Shown here: piece by piece, positions 1-6,976 of the stretch
Numbering within the stretch: the stretch's first letter is position 1
Layout of the letters: each line of letters opens with the position of its first letter
DNA from: a virus
Virus record (IMG/VR): IMGVR_UViG_3300042539_001099
Span: 1 to 21,904 of that record
Length of the DNA: 21,904 bases
Direction: 5' to 3' (one strand)
Made by a program: the position numbers and the translations under genes
The notes under the pieces: generated by a model
What the model saw: the letters and a program-made list of their open reading frames with translations, nothing else
The model's database searches: none
What the model was told of the DNA's origin: nothing

Positions 1-177
1 CTTCAAGCACAAAAACAACAACAAGATGGATTTAAAGCTACTATTGAGGCTATACGTACACCAGAACCTAAACCGCAGCACGTCAGACAAGAGCCAGTAC
101 TGTTTGCTAGTGGTCAGCCAGAAGCGGGATACGGCGGAAAACCTAAGCCTCCACAAGCACCACACCCGGAGATTTAA
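1..177 (+). CDS. 3' end of an unknown phage protein (5' end outside the window)
   Basis: The frame starting at base 1 is open for 58 codons and stops with TAA at 175-177. The visible C-terminal tail is rich in Gln, Lys and Pro, with a low-complexity stretch (KPKPPQAPHPEI) at the very end. Its stop codon is followed directly by the ATG of the next gene (TAAATG), and a GGAG ribosome-binding sequence for that gene lies inside this one. That tight coupling is why this frame is chosen over the other short open frames here. No domain is recognisable in the part that is visible. The Pro/Gln-rich tail would fit a flexible end of a virion or lysis-region protein, but that is only a guess from position. 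Confidence 0.7.
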   Translation, partial: LQAQKQQQDGFKATIEAIRTPEPKPQHVRQEPVLFASGQPEAGYGGKPKPPQAPHPEI

Positions 178-396
178 ATGCTTAAATCACTACTACAAGA
201 TGGAGTAGATGGCAGCCTAAGCAGCAAACGTGTAATAACATTTTTAGCTTTTATGCTATGTAGCCTAGGTTTTGTAGCTAATTTATTTTTTGGGTATAAG
301 GTAGACGGAACACTATACGATAGTATGATGTACATAGTATTAGTAGGTTTAGGTGTAATTGTTACTGAAAAGTTTAGCCCACACAAAAAGGACTAA
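178..396 (+). CDS. Small membrane protein with two predicted helices, holin-like
   Basis: This 72-aa protein has two hydrophobic stretches, at about residues 18-40 (starting RVITFLAFMLCSLG) and 48-64 (MMYIVLVGLGVIV). They are joined by a short loop with charged and polar residues, and the protein ends in a basic tail (HKKD). ATG follows the previous stop with no gap, and GGAG sits 6 bases upstream. Size and topology fit a class II-like phage holin, which makes pores in the inner membrane at the end of infection. Similar short two-helix proteins without a proven lysis role are also common in phages. No endolysin is visible in the window to support a lysis cassette. The membrane location is well supported; the holin role is inference. 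Confidence 0.65.
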   Translation: MLKSLLQDGVDGSLSSKRVITFLAFMLCSLGFVANLFFGYKVDGTLYDSMMYIVLVGLGVIVTEKFSPHKKD

Positions 397-398
397 TC

Positions 399-596
399 AT
401 GAAATATATTTTAGCGGTATTAATTTCGTTGTTTGCTACAGGCTATGTGGCAGCTGAACCCGAAACAAAACGGGTCTGTGAGATCCAAAAGGATAGCAAA
501 GGTAAAGAGCAAGAAGTTTGTAAAACTATAAAGATCCATAAGAAACTAGAAGGGGCTCAAAAGCCTAGTGAGGTAAAACCAGACACAAAAAAGTAA
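399..596 (+). CDS. Small exported protein with signal peptide, unknown function
   Basis: This 65-aa protein begins with a clear Sec signal peptide: a Lys at residue 2, a hydrophobic core (ILAVLISLFATGYV), and an AAE cleavage-like site near residues 18-20. The mature part is about 45 residues, very hydrophilic and Lys-rich, with two cysteines at about 27 and 41 that could form a disulfide in the periplasm. There is no lipobox cysteine right after the signal, so it is not an obvious o-spanin lipoprotein. AAGGA lies 6 bases before the ATG, and the gene follows the holin-like gene by 2 bases. Position beside a putative holin makes a role in lysis or envelope modification possible, but the sequence shows no recognised family. 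Confidence 0.65.
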   Translation: MKYILAVLISLFATGYVAAEPETKRVCEIQKDSKGKEQEVCKTIKIHKKLEGAQKPSEVKPDTKK

Positions 597-636
597 TCTA
601 AGTGTTTAACCTTAACTTCTTAACAGGGTCGAATCA

Positions 637-1326
637 ATGGCAACTAGATCAGGTAAAAAAGCTCGTAAACAACAAACCAATACTCAATCAAACCCAATTG
701 AGTATGGATTTAGAGATGTAAAACCTCTTAATTTTATACAAGAACAATACTTAAATGCTATAAAACAAAATGAGGTAGTTTTTGGAGTAGGCAGTGCAGG
801 TACAGGTAAAACATTTGTAGCTGCTAGCTATGCTGCAGGAGAGCTTTTTCATAGACGCATAAATAAAATTATACTAACCCGTCCAAATGTAGAAACTGGC
901 CGCGGCTTAGGATTTTTACCAGGTGAATTAGAGGAAAAGTATGCCCCATACTTAGAACCATTTGACAACGTGTTTCAACGATCTTTAGGTAAAGGATTCT
1001 ATGAATATGCACTTAAAAATAAAGATATAGAACCCCGGCCTATAGGATTTATGCGTGGAGCAACATTTGATAATGCAATAGTTTTAGTCGATGAAGCGCA
1101 AAACTTAACTAAAACTGAACTAAAAATGCTCTTATCACGCATAGGTAAAAATTGTAAAGTAATTTTAAGCGGTGACCCAGATCAGCGAGACTTAAATAAT
1201 TCAGGACTAGAGGACGCTATAAAACGGCTAGAAGGTATTGAAGGTATTGAAGTAATTAGATTTTTAGATCAAGATATAGTTCGTAGCAAAATGTGTAAAC
1301 AAATAATTTTAGCATATAAGGATTAA
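637..1326 (+). CDS. phoH: PhoH-family P-loop ATPase
   Basis: This 229-aa protein is the short phage form of PhoH, with a single PhoH/AAA-like ATPase domain and no KH or PIN extension. The Walker A motif is GSAGTGKT at residues 52-59. The family-typical LTRPNVETGRGLGFLPGEL stretch is at about 80-98. Walker B is IVLVDEAQN at 148-156, and the sensor-like SGDPDQ motif is at 178-183. PhoH is common in phages, often counted among phosphate-linked genes because bacterial phoH can belong to the Pho regulon, but the biochemical role in phages is not settled. RNA or nucleic-acid remodelling is suspected. The ATG has AGGG about 9 bases upstream. The gene is the only replication/metabolism-type gene in the rightward cluster, away from pstS in the leftward block. 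Confidence 0.95.
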   Translation: MATRSGKKARKQQTNTQSNPIEYGFRDVKPLNFIQEQYLNAIKQNEVVFGVGSAGTGKTFVAASYAAGELFHRRINKIILTRPNVETGRGLGFLPGELEEKYAPYLEPFDNVFQRSLGKGFYEYALKNKDIEPRPIGFMRGATFDNAIVLVDEAQNLTKTELKMLLSRIGKNCKVILSGDPDQRDLNNSGLEDAIKRLEGIEGIEVIRFLDQDIVRSKMCKQIILAYKD

Positions 1327-1327
1327 A

Positions 1328-1978
1328 ATGGCAAAAACTTACAAACCCACTAGTGGCATGGCATCGGCAGCTCGTCGTGCCCTAAAGTGGAAAGACGAAG
1401 GTAAGCCTGGTGGTACCCTAGTAGGTTTAGCCAGAGCTAATCAATTAAAGGATCGTGATCCACTAAGCGCTTCAACTGTCCTACGAATGTACAGCTTTTT
1501 TTCTCGTCATGAAGTAGACAAAAGGGCTACAGGTTTTCGTAGCGGCGAAGAAGGTTTTCCTAGTAAGGGTAGAGTAGCTTGGGATCTCTGGGGAGGCGAT
1601 GGTGGTTATTCGTGGAGCAAGGCTAAACGCAATCAAATTATGCGTGAACGCGAAGGCAAAGCTCTTAAATTACTAAGCCTAACAGTAAAAGCATATGTAA
1701 AGCAGGAATATCTAGACATTGTAGCCGAAGCAATTGAAGACTATGCTAACGAAAGTATCTCAGAAGAAGTAGAAGCCTTTGGTCAGTTTATGTACCACGC
1801 AGAACTACTACGTAATGGTCATGTTGATGTATACTTACAAGACTTACCAGACGTAGACCAACCTTATCGCGACATACTAGTAGAAATAGTTAGTACCTTA
1901 TACGATAGTGATGAAGATAGTTCGGATGATATGGATGATGAGGATAGTGACCAAGACACTGACGATTCACCCAGATAA
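1328..1978 (+). CDS. Phage protein with conserved N-terminal domain and highly acidic C-terminal tail
   Basis: This 216-aa protein starts one base after the phoH stop, with AAGGA 5 bases before ATG. Residues 8-105 contain a pattern I recognise from assorted phage head or packaging-region proteins: GLARANQL, then SFFSRHEVDKRATGF, GEEGFPSKGRVAWDLWGGD and a following SWSKAKRNQI. I cannot assign a catalytic role to it. Residues 106-190 are probably helical with no recognised motif. The last about 25 residues are almost entirely Asp, Glu and Ser (DSDEDSSDDMDDEDSDQD), as in DNA-mimic or protein-docking tails. The stop codon overlaps the left arm of the bidirectional terminator. A terminase small subunit, scaffold or DNA-mimic regulator are all possible; none is demonstrated. 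Confidence 0.75.
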   Translation: MAKTYKPTSGMASAARRALKWKDEGKPGGTLVGLARANQLKDRDPLSASTVLRMYSFFSRHEVDKRATGFRSGEEGFPSKGRVAWDLWGGDGGYSWSKAKRNQIMREREGKALKLLSLTVKAYVKQEYLDIVAEAIEDYANESISEEVEAFGQFMYHAELLRNGHVDVYLQDLPDVDQPYRDILVEIVSTLYDSDEDSSDDMDDEDSDQDTDDSPR

Positions 1979-2018
1979 CAAAAAGCCCCGTTACTTTACA
2001 GTAACGGGGCTTTTTGTT
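1977..2018. terminator. Bidirectional Rho-independent terminator between convergent genes
   Basis: Arms at 1977-1995 and 2000-2018 are exact reverse complements over 19 bp, with a 4-base loop (TTAC). The stem core is GCCCCGTTACT, preceded by an A5 run on one side and followed by a T5 run on the other, so the same hairpin works in both directions. It overlaps the TAA of the rightward acidic-tail gene and the TAA of the leftward 58-aa gene. Confidence 0.96.
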
Positions 2019-2194
2019 TAACTAGCAGGCGTTTCAGGTGGAGGCTGAAGTGCTTGTAGTTGTTCTTGTGCTTCTTTTTGGATCTTTTGACTTAGAGGAT
2101 TGCAAACTTTAGCAGGCAATTCTTGTAAGCCTGCTAAGAGTGCATTAATTTCGTTTACGCTAAGTGTAAGTGTTAAGATAGGATCATTATTCAT
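2018..2194 (-). CDS. Small conserved-type phage protein (58 aa)
   Basis: Reading leftward from the ATG at 2194-2192 gives 58 codons ending in TAA at 2020-2018. The protein starts MNNDPILTLTLSVNEINALL, continues with a helical Lys/Gln-rich segment and ends in a Pro-rich tail (PPPETPAS). The start pattern, a short beta strand of alternating Thr/Leu followed by S/E-V-N-x-x-L, resembles a family of tiny proteins found in many marine and freshwater phages; their function is unknown to me. The gene is 9 bases after the ribonucleotide reductase stop and ends inside the terminator, so it fills what would otherwise be a 185-base gap. No strong ribosome-binding sequence is visible. A gene call is favoured by the fit between the RNR gene and the terminator and by the protein pattern. 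Confidence 0.75.
   Translation of the reverse strand: MNNDPILTLTLSVNEINALLAGLQELPAKVCNPLSQKIQKEAQEQLQALQPPPETPAS
2109..2137. repeat. 9-bp perfect inverted repeat inside the 58-aa gene
   Basis: TTAGCAGGC (2109-2117) and GCCTGCTAA (2129-2137) are exact complements around an 11-base spacer. The same 9-mer arms form the hairpin between ssb and sbcD at 10792-10820, and TAGCAGGC also occurs at 2023-2030. It may be chance within codons for Leu-Ala-Gly and Pro-Ala, or an RNA structure. Confidence 0.5.
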
Positions 2195-2203
2195 ATTTAA
2201 ATA

Positions 2204-4165
2204 TTACTTTACTGGGCATGCGCCGGTTAAACATTCGTCATCTAAGATTGCGTCAAAACTATTGGCACTATCTATATTGACGGCTTTTAGGTCTTGAACA
2301 TATGTGCGAAACGTATATTCGTCGACAACTTCTTGTGGTAGGTATAGGTAGCCAAGATCTTTGGCTGTTTTTGTAGGATCACTTCTATAAATAAATGAAA
2401 CTCCAACATAGCAGTCCCAATTATTCATTAACCAATCTACAATTTGTGGAACTTCATGCGGCTCGTAGCTAATAGTTACTGAGGTATTTTGCTGAGTCCA
2501 CGAAGTTTGAATTAGTTTATATCGTTCAAGTTGGTCAATAGCAGTTTCTAGGTTAACTTCTTTGCCATCTTGTTTGTGGAATGGAACATCCGACCACTCT
2601 ACTGGAAAGGTTACTAGAACACCGGTATCGTCTGTGGGATGATTAAATACTCGGTAGTTTGCTTCACGCAATTTATCTACAACTGGATCGTACTTGCTAA
2701 ACTGTACATTGTTGAAAATGTACTTGCCTAGAGGCTTATGAACTCCCTCAGTGGTATCCATAATTTTCGATAACGTGCCACTAGGCTTAACACAAGTAAT
2801 ATTCTTGGGACGTGGTAAGCCTAGCTCATCAGCCATACCAATTGCTGCACTAGTAGCTGTACGTTTTAGGTATTCATAATCGTAACCAGTCATGTCTGGA
2901 CGCTTAGCAATACCAGTTAGGCCTACACCACACAGTCGCAAGAAGTAATTGTTGAGATGCCATGCTTCTTGAAGGATACCGTCTTTGAGGTTAACACAGG
3001 TTTGACGGTAATTAGCTCGGGCGGCAAGCCGTATAGCTTCGTGAAGTCCTGCGGTATTTCCCTTAAACTTTCCAATATCTGTTTCTGTAAGATTACAGAA
3101 TGATTTGTTTCCGAGTAGAATCTCAACACAAGGATTTGCTCCCTTATACCAAGGTGCACGACGACGTGCTTCTTGTGCATTAATAAACCCTGGCTCACTT
3201 CCGCCAGCTTCTTGCATAATTGCAAAGATTTCGCTTAGTTGCTCGTAGGTAGGCTTTTCATTAAACACTAGACTATTGTTACTTTGCTGACGATGTGCAT
3301 TGCCATGCAACCACCAGTCTTTTTTAGCTACTGCAAATTCTTGCCACTCCGGTTGGCCGTAGTCGAAAAGCGCAATCTCAGCACTTCGGCGACTAGACAG
3401 AATGGTACCAAGCCAATTAACAATATCCATGATATCCATTCTGGTGAGTAGTGAATCTGCCCGTCCATTAAGGATACGGGCGATAGCAACATAAGCAGTA
3501 CTGATAGCCGAGTCACCCGAACTAATCCATCCATAGCCTTTTAACCTTTCACCAGCAGGACGCAGTTGACTGAAGTCTAGAACAAGAGTATCAGCAGGAT
3601 ATTTTCCTGCCATTAGTTTACCAATGCTTTTAGCCCATGCTTCTGCACTATCGCCAACCTGAATACGCCAAGTTTTTGTTTGCGGGTCCCAAGTTTCTAC
3701 ATTATGTTCACAGCCACCTTTTTCAGTACGCTGTGATCGTACCACTTCGATATTTTGAATAGGTTTTGAGAATCCATTTAGTGTGCCTATAATAGGCTTA
3801 AATCCTACGCCGCAACCTTGTAAAAGTAGCCATAGTACATCTACTACGTCATATACAGTTTCAACCTCTGTAAAGCTACAATTAAACTGTGATGCTTCAC
3901 GATTTTTAGCTACTTGTGTGCCGCCTAGCCATAAGGTACGACCGCTCATAGAAACTTTACGCTCAAGCATAAGTTGTTCTAGGCGATTTAGTTCTGCGTA
4001 CTCATTGGGAAGCAGCTGCCTACCGGCAGCACGTTCCCACAACCATGCCTGATGTGAGATTACTCGGCTAACAGTATCTTGCCAAGTTTCAAATTGTTTG
4101 CCATCATCACTGATGGGTCTGTTATAAGTTCTGCGTGTAATTACTTGTGCTCGTGTGCTTGTCAT
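2204..4165 (-). CDS. nrdJ: Adenosylcobalamin-dependent (class II) ribonucleoside-triphosphate reductase
   Basis: This 653-aa protein reduces ribonucleotides to deoxyribonucleotides using a cobalamin-derived thiyl radical. It resembles the monomeric Lactobacillus-type enzyme rather than the class I R1 subunit. Visible active-site residues are Cys96 (QFNCSF) and Cys357 (SFCNL), the redox pair; Cys346 and Glu348 in NPCVEILL, the thiyl-radical cysteine and the catalytic glutamate; and a C-terminal CLTGAC pair at 645 and 650 that re-reduces the active site. No class I radical-generating small subunit gene lies nearby, as expected for class II. AGAGGAG stands 5 bases before the ATG. It follows dUTPase by 9 bases, so dNTP supply and dUTP removal are made together. 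The glutaredoxin encoded at 9561-9833 is a plausible reductant for the C-terminal cysteines; that pairing is inference. Confidence 0.95.
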   Translation of the reverse strand: MTSTRAQVITRRTYNRPISDDGKQFETWQDTVSRVISHQAWLWERAAGRQLLPNEYAELNRLEQLMLERKVSMSGRTLWLGGTQVAKNREASQFNCSFTEVETVYDVVDVLWLLLQGCGVGFKPIIGTLNGFSKPIQNIEVVRSQRTEKGGCEHNVETWDPQTKTWRIQVGDSAEAWAKSIGKLMAGKYPADTLVLDFSQLRPAGERLKGYGWISSGDSAISTAYVAIARILNGRADSLLTRMDIMDIVNWLGTILSSRRSAEIALFDYGQPEWQEFAVAKKDWWLHGNAHRQQSNNSLVFNEKPTYEQLSEIFAIMQEAGGSEPGFINAQEARRRAPWYKGANPCVEILLGNKSFCNLTETDIGKFKGNTAGLHEAIRLAARANYRQTCVNLKDGILQEAWHLNNYFLRLCGVGLTGIAKRPDMTGYDYEYLKRTATSAAIGMADELGLPRPKNITCVKPSGTLSKIMDTTEGVHKPLGKYIFNNVQFSKYDPVVDKLREANYRVFNHPTDDTGVLVTFPVEWSDVPFHKQDGKEVNLETAIDQLERYKLIQTSWTQQNTSVTISYEPHEVPQIVDWLMNNWDCYVGVSFIYRSDPTKTAKDLGYLYLPQEVVDEYTFRTYVQDLKAVNIDSANSFDAILDDECLTGACPVK

Positions 4166-4174
4166 GTTACTCCT

Positions 4175-4660
4175 CTATGTTCCTGTGCTGCCAAAGCCAC
4201 CTGTACCTCGTTGGGTATCATTCCAGCAGTCTGTAAATGTGGCTAATTGAATTGGTACTATTACTAGCTGGGCAATTCTGTCGCCTTGTGAAATTTTATA
4301 TAGGTCGCCTGAAATATTTTTTAACAGAACTTTTAGTTCGCCACGGTAATCACTGTCTATAACGCCTACGCTATTAGGCAGTATGATTCCCCTTTTTCCT
4401 TGACTGGATCTGTTAAAGATTAACCCGACAAAGCCTACTGGAATTTTGACTGCTATACCTGTACCAACAGCTTTGGTTTCTTCAGGATAAAGATCAATAG
4501 TTTCCGCACTACACAGATCGGCTCCTGCATCTGTGGGGTGCTGACGTTTAGGTAGCTCTGCATCTGCCGTTAGTCGTAAACATTGAATATTAAGTGTACT
4601 AGCATAAAATCCTGCTATATTAGTTGTTCCTGTTAGTGTTGCGCCATTTGTTATCATCAT
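4175..4660 (-). CDS. dut: dUTPase (dUTP diphosphatase), trimeric type
   Basis: This 161-aa protein hydrolyses dUTP to dUMP and pyrophosphate, keeping uracil out of new DNA and feeding dTMP synthesis. All five motifs of the homotrimeric family are present: I DAGADL (44-49), II RSS (84-86), III GVIDSDYRGE (98-107, with the catalytic Asp), IV GDRIAQL (126-132) and V RGTGGFGST (151-159). The annotated ATG overlaps the stop of the upstream nuclease gene as ATGA, a second Met follows directly, and the reading frame has no later Met before motif I. It therefore carries about 22 residues more at the N-terminus than most family members (the stretch before LNIQCLRL). Position next to RNR and the flap nuclease matches the T5 gene neighbourhood as I recall it. 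Confidence 0.95.
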   Translation of the reverse strand: MMITNGATLTGTTNIAGFYASTLNIQCLRLTADAELPKRQHPTDAGADLCSAETIDLYPEETKAVGTGIAVKIPVGFVGLIFNRSSQGKRGIILPNSVGVIDSDYRGELKVLLKNISGDLYKISQGDRIAQLVIVPIQLATFTDCWNDTQRGTGGFGSTGT

Positions 4661-5499
4661 TTAATATACTCTTGTAGGATGGTGTCTATTTGTCGGGTAT
4701 TAGAACCTAGTGCATCTGCACAGTATGTAACTAAGTCCATAAGTTGATAGTTTAGCATGATAGTATCTGCACTATCATTAAGTGTTTTAACGTATTTTAG
4801 TTTGCTGGAGATAGGTAGATTTGCAACTATGTCAAGAGCAGTGCCCCATTCTTCCACAAGTTGATGAGCACGTTTAGGGCCGATGCCTTCTACTCCGCGA
4901 ACATTATCTCCAGTATCACCCATTAGGCATTTAATACTAATGTATTGATCTTGTGTAAAGTCGTAGTGAGTGTGCCAATTATTAGCTGTAACTTCTTTGC
5001 GTGTTACATAACTAAATCTACTAGTATCTTCACCCACTAGTAGATCCCAATCTTTATCGCTACTGATTAGCCAAGTATGGGTAACTGGATAGTTTTTGAC
5101 CTGTTGAGTTATGTAAGCGGCTATATCATCAGCCTCAGTTTGTGGAAACTGAACAACCGGGTATGTAGTCTGAGTACGAATCCAGTCTAGTGTGTGCTGG
5201 TAGTCTTCAAAAAATCGCTCAAAAGCTGCACGTTCTGCTTCAGTTTGCTCAGCAAATTTATCTTTTCGGTTTTGCTTATATTCAGGATAAATCTGTTTAC
5301 GATAGCTGCTTGAACCTTGATCCGCAGCCACAATAACCCAGCGAGCTTTGTAACTCTTTTTAAGACTATCTATTGTACGCAAGTAATCTTCATAAAAGTC
5401 TGTTGCGCCATTGTGTTTCCAGCGAAATGCTAAGTTTAGTGCATCCACTACCATTAAGGTATTTTCTAATTCACTTACTTGTTGAAATGATTTACTCAT
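4657..5499 (-). CDS. 5'-3' exonuclease / flap endonuclease (FEN family, T5 D15-like)
   Basis: This 280-aa protein removes RNA primers and 5' flaps and acts in recombination. Features of the FEN/PIN fold appear in order: VDALN with Asp19; AADQG with Asp60, followed by the basic helical-arch residues YRKQIYPEYKQNRK (66-79); the metal site EADD (122-125); SSDKD with Asp148 and Asp150; and GDTGDN with Asp195 and Asp198. The last leads into the helix-3-turn-helix segment GVEGIGPKRA that grips the template strand. The family A polymerase at 13716-15998 lacks an N-terminal 5' nuclease domain, so this separate enzyme supplies that activity. The start ATG is 2 bases after the pstS stop region; the stop overlaps the dUTPase start by 4 bases. 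Placement after SbcC and before dUTPase equals that of D15 in T5. Confidence 0.93.
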   Translation of the reverse strand: MSKSFQQVSELENTLMVVDALNLAFRWKHNGATDFYEDYLRTIDSLKKSYKARWVIVAADQGSSSYRKQIYPEYKQNRKDKFAEQTEAERAAFERFFEDYQHTLDWIRTQTTYPVVQFPQTEADDIAAYITQQVKNYPVTHTWLISSDKDWDLLVGEDTSRFSYVTRKEVTANNWHTHYDFTQDQYISIKCLMGDTGDNVRGVEGIGPKRAHQLVEEWGTALDIVANLPISSKLKYVKTLNDSADTIMLNYQLMDLVTYCADALGSNTRQIDTILQEYIK

Positions 5500-5501
5500 A
5501 T

Positions 5502-6512
5502 TTAGTGCTTAATCTGACTCCAAACACGGGTTCTAATTTGAGCTTGTAGTGTCTCTGGAAGGTGTACATAATCAAGTTCTTCACTCATTTTAGCACCGTG
5601 TTTAAATGCCCAATCAAAAAACTTAATAGCTTCTTGGCTGGATTTTTTATCTTGTGGATCTTTGTACATGATAATAAAACTAGCAGTACTAATTGGCCAA
5701 GTATTCTTACCCGGTTGATCAACAATACTTAGACCCATACCGGGTACACTAAACCAATCTGCACCAGCCGCAGCGGCAGCAAAAGTAGTATCATCAGGAT
5801 TAACAAATATACCGTCCTTGTTTTGTAGTTTCATGTAGGTCATGTTATTTTTCTTAACATAGGCATACTCTACATATCCCACAGAACCACGTACCCTACG
5901 CACATTAGCAGCCACGCCTTCATTACCTTTGCCACCTACACTGCTACTAGCAGGCCATTTTACTGCTGCGCCACGTCCTACACGACTCATCCAGTCTGGG
6001 CTTACTGTGCTCAAGTAATCAGTAAAATTAAAAGTAGTTCCCGATCCATCAGCTCTGTGTACTACGGTAATAGCCATATCTGGTAATTTTTTGGCTGGAT
6101 TAAGTTGCTGAAGTTTAGGGTCATTCCACTTTGTAATCGTACCCATGAAAACTTCAGCCAGTACGGGTCCGGTAATAACAAGCTCACCGGGTTGGAATCC
6201 GTCAAGATTAATAATAGGAACTGTTCCACCTATAATTGCAGGAAATTGAACTTGTCCCAGTTTATCTAGGTCTTCACCCTTAACCGGAGCATCTGTAGCT
6301 CCAAATGTTACTGTTTTATTATTAATTTGACGAATACCGCCAGAACTGCCAATACTTTGATAATTTAATCCAATTTTAGTCTCTTTTTGATAGGCTTCAG
6401 CCCATTTAGCGTATATTGGATAAGGAAAAGTAGCTCCTGCTGCTGTAATTGTTTGAGCTGCAACTGAAATAGAGGCTGTAGCAAGAATAATTCCAACTAA
6501 TTTATTAATCAT
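5502..6512 (-). CDS. pstS: Phosphate ABC transporter substrate-binding protein PstS (phage-encoded)
   Basis: This 336-aa protein should bind phosphate in the periplasm and hand it to the host PstCAB transporter. It begins with a signal peptide (MINKLVGIILATASISVAA). Mature-protein signatures are AGATFPYPIYAKW, the phosphate loop SIGSSGGIRQI, FGATDAPV, and the HRADGSGTTFNFTDYL loop that supplies Arg, Asp, Ser and Thr ligands. Length and motifs are those of a full bacterial PstS. A TTG at 6518 is in frame, but the ATG at 6512-6510 is chosen because AGGA lies 6 bases before it. That AGGA overlaps the TAG stop of the upstream nuclease gene. No pstC, pstA, pstB or phoU is present, so it must act with host parts. 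No Pho-box-like direct repeat was recognised upstream, and the gene probably rides on operon transcription. Confidence 0.95.
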   Translation of the reverse strand: MINKLVGIILATASISVAAQTITAAGATFPYPIYAKWAEAYQKETKIGLNYQSIGSSGGIRQINNKTVTFGATDAPVKGEDLDKLGQVQFPAIIGGTVPIINLDGFQPGELVITGPVLAEVFMGTITKWNDPKLQQLNPAKKLPDMAITVVHRADGSGTTFNFTDYLSTVSPDWMSRVGRGAAVKWPASSSVGGKGNEGVAANVRRVRGSVGYVEYAYVKKNNMTYMKLQNKDGIFVNPDDTTFAAAAAGADWFSVPGMGLSIVDQPGKNTWPISTASFIIMYKDPQDKKSSQEAIKFFDWAFKHGAKMSEELDYVHLPETLQAQIRTRVWSQIKH

Positions 6513-6520
6513 AGACAATC

Positions 6521-6976
6521 CTAGGTTTTGATAAACTCAATATTTTCATTTGTTATCCAATCTTCTGCTAGTGCAACAAAAAACTTATACTCGTCTCTGT
6601 TTATATACACATAAGGATATAGGTCATTAGGTATATCTTGAAAGGCTACAAATATTTTACTACGATCAAACTTAAAGAATAGTAGTGGTTGTTTACCGAC
6701 TTGACCACTTTCTCGTAGTGTTTGCTGCCACCAGTCTAGAAGCGTAGGACTTTTACTAGTTAATATATGGCTAGTAAGATGATCGTCTGCATAGCCTTTT
6801 ACTTCTACGCAGTATATATTCTTTTCGCCCGGAATATATAAGTCACCTTTTAGGCCATGTTTTTCATTTAGGGCACCAGAACCTGGAACTCGTTCCCACT
6901 TTAACTGGGTATGTTCTCGTAAAAATTCTTTTACTTTGGTTTCTGTTCTAGCGCCCTTTTGTCGGCTATCTACCAC
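6521..6976 (-). CDS. Holliday-junction-resolvase-like PD-(D/E)XK nuclease
   Basis: This 151-aa protein has the layout of Hjc-like and related phage resolvases: an early basic KGARTETKVKEFL helix with Glu12, then RVPGSGAL, the metal ligand Asp45 in GDLYIPG, and the EVK catalytic strand (Glu58, Lys60 in YCVEVKGY). The C-terminal half (LLFFKFDR, then KIFVAF) looks like the remaining core strands. It would cut branched DNA formed by recombination-dependent replication or tidy DNA for packaging. The start is GTG at 6976-6974, the only reasonable start ahead of the Glu12 helix, with no clear ribosome-binding sequence. Its beginning overlaps the preceding small gene by 11 bases, so translational coupling is likely. 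It sits between SbcC and the flap nuclease, the region where T5 has D14. Resolvase activity is inferred from motifs only. Confidence 0.75.
   Translation of the reverse strand: MVDSRQKGARTETKVKEFLREHTQLKWERVPGSGALNEKHGLKGDLYIPGEKNIYCVEVKGYADDHLTSHILTSKSPTLLDWWQQTLRESGQVGKQPLLFFKFDRSKIFVAFQDIPNDLYPYVYINRDEYKFFVALAEDWITNENIEFIKT

Noticed and set aside
26-208. 60-codon frame on the plus strand at the left edge
   Set aside because: It overlaps both the partial gene ending at 177 and the start of the holin-like gene; the frame at base 1 gives a TAAATG junction and a ribosome-binding sequence, so this frame is a shadow.
3783-4052. 89-codon plus-strand frame inside the RNR gene
   Set aside because: It is antisense to strongly conserved RNR sequence; composition is Ser/Cys/Pro-rich as typical for antisense shadows and it has no ribosome-binding signal.
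6513-6518. TTG start at 6518 for pstS
   Set aside because: The ATG two codons later has AGGA at ideal spacing and begins a cleaner signal peptide.
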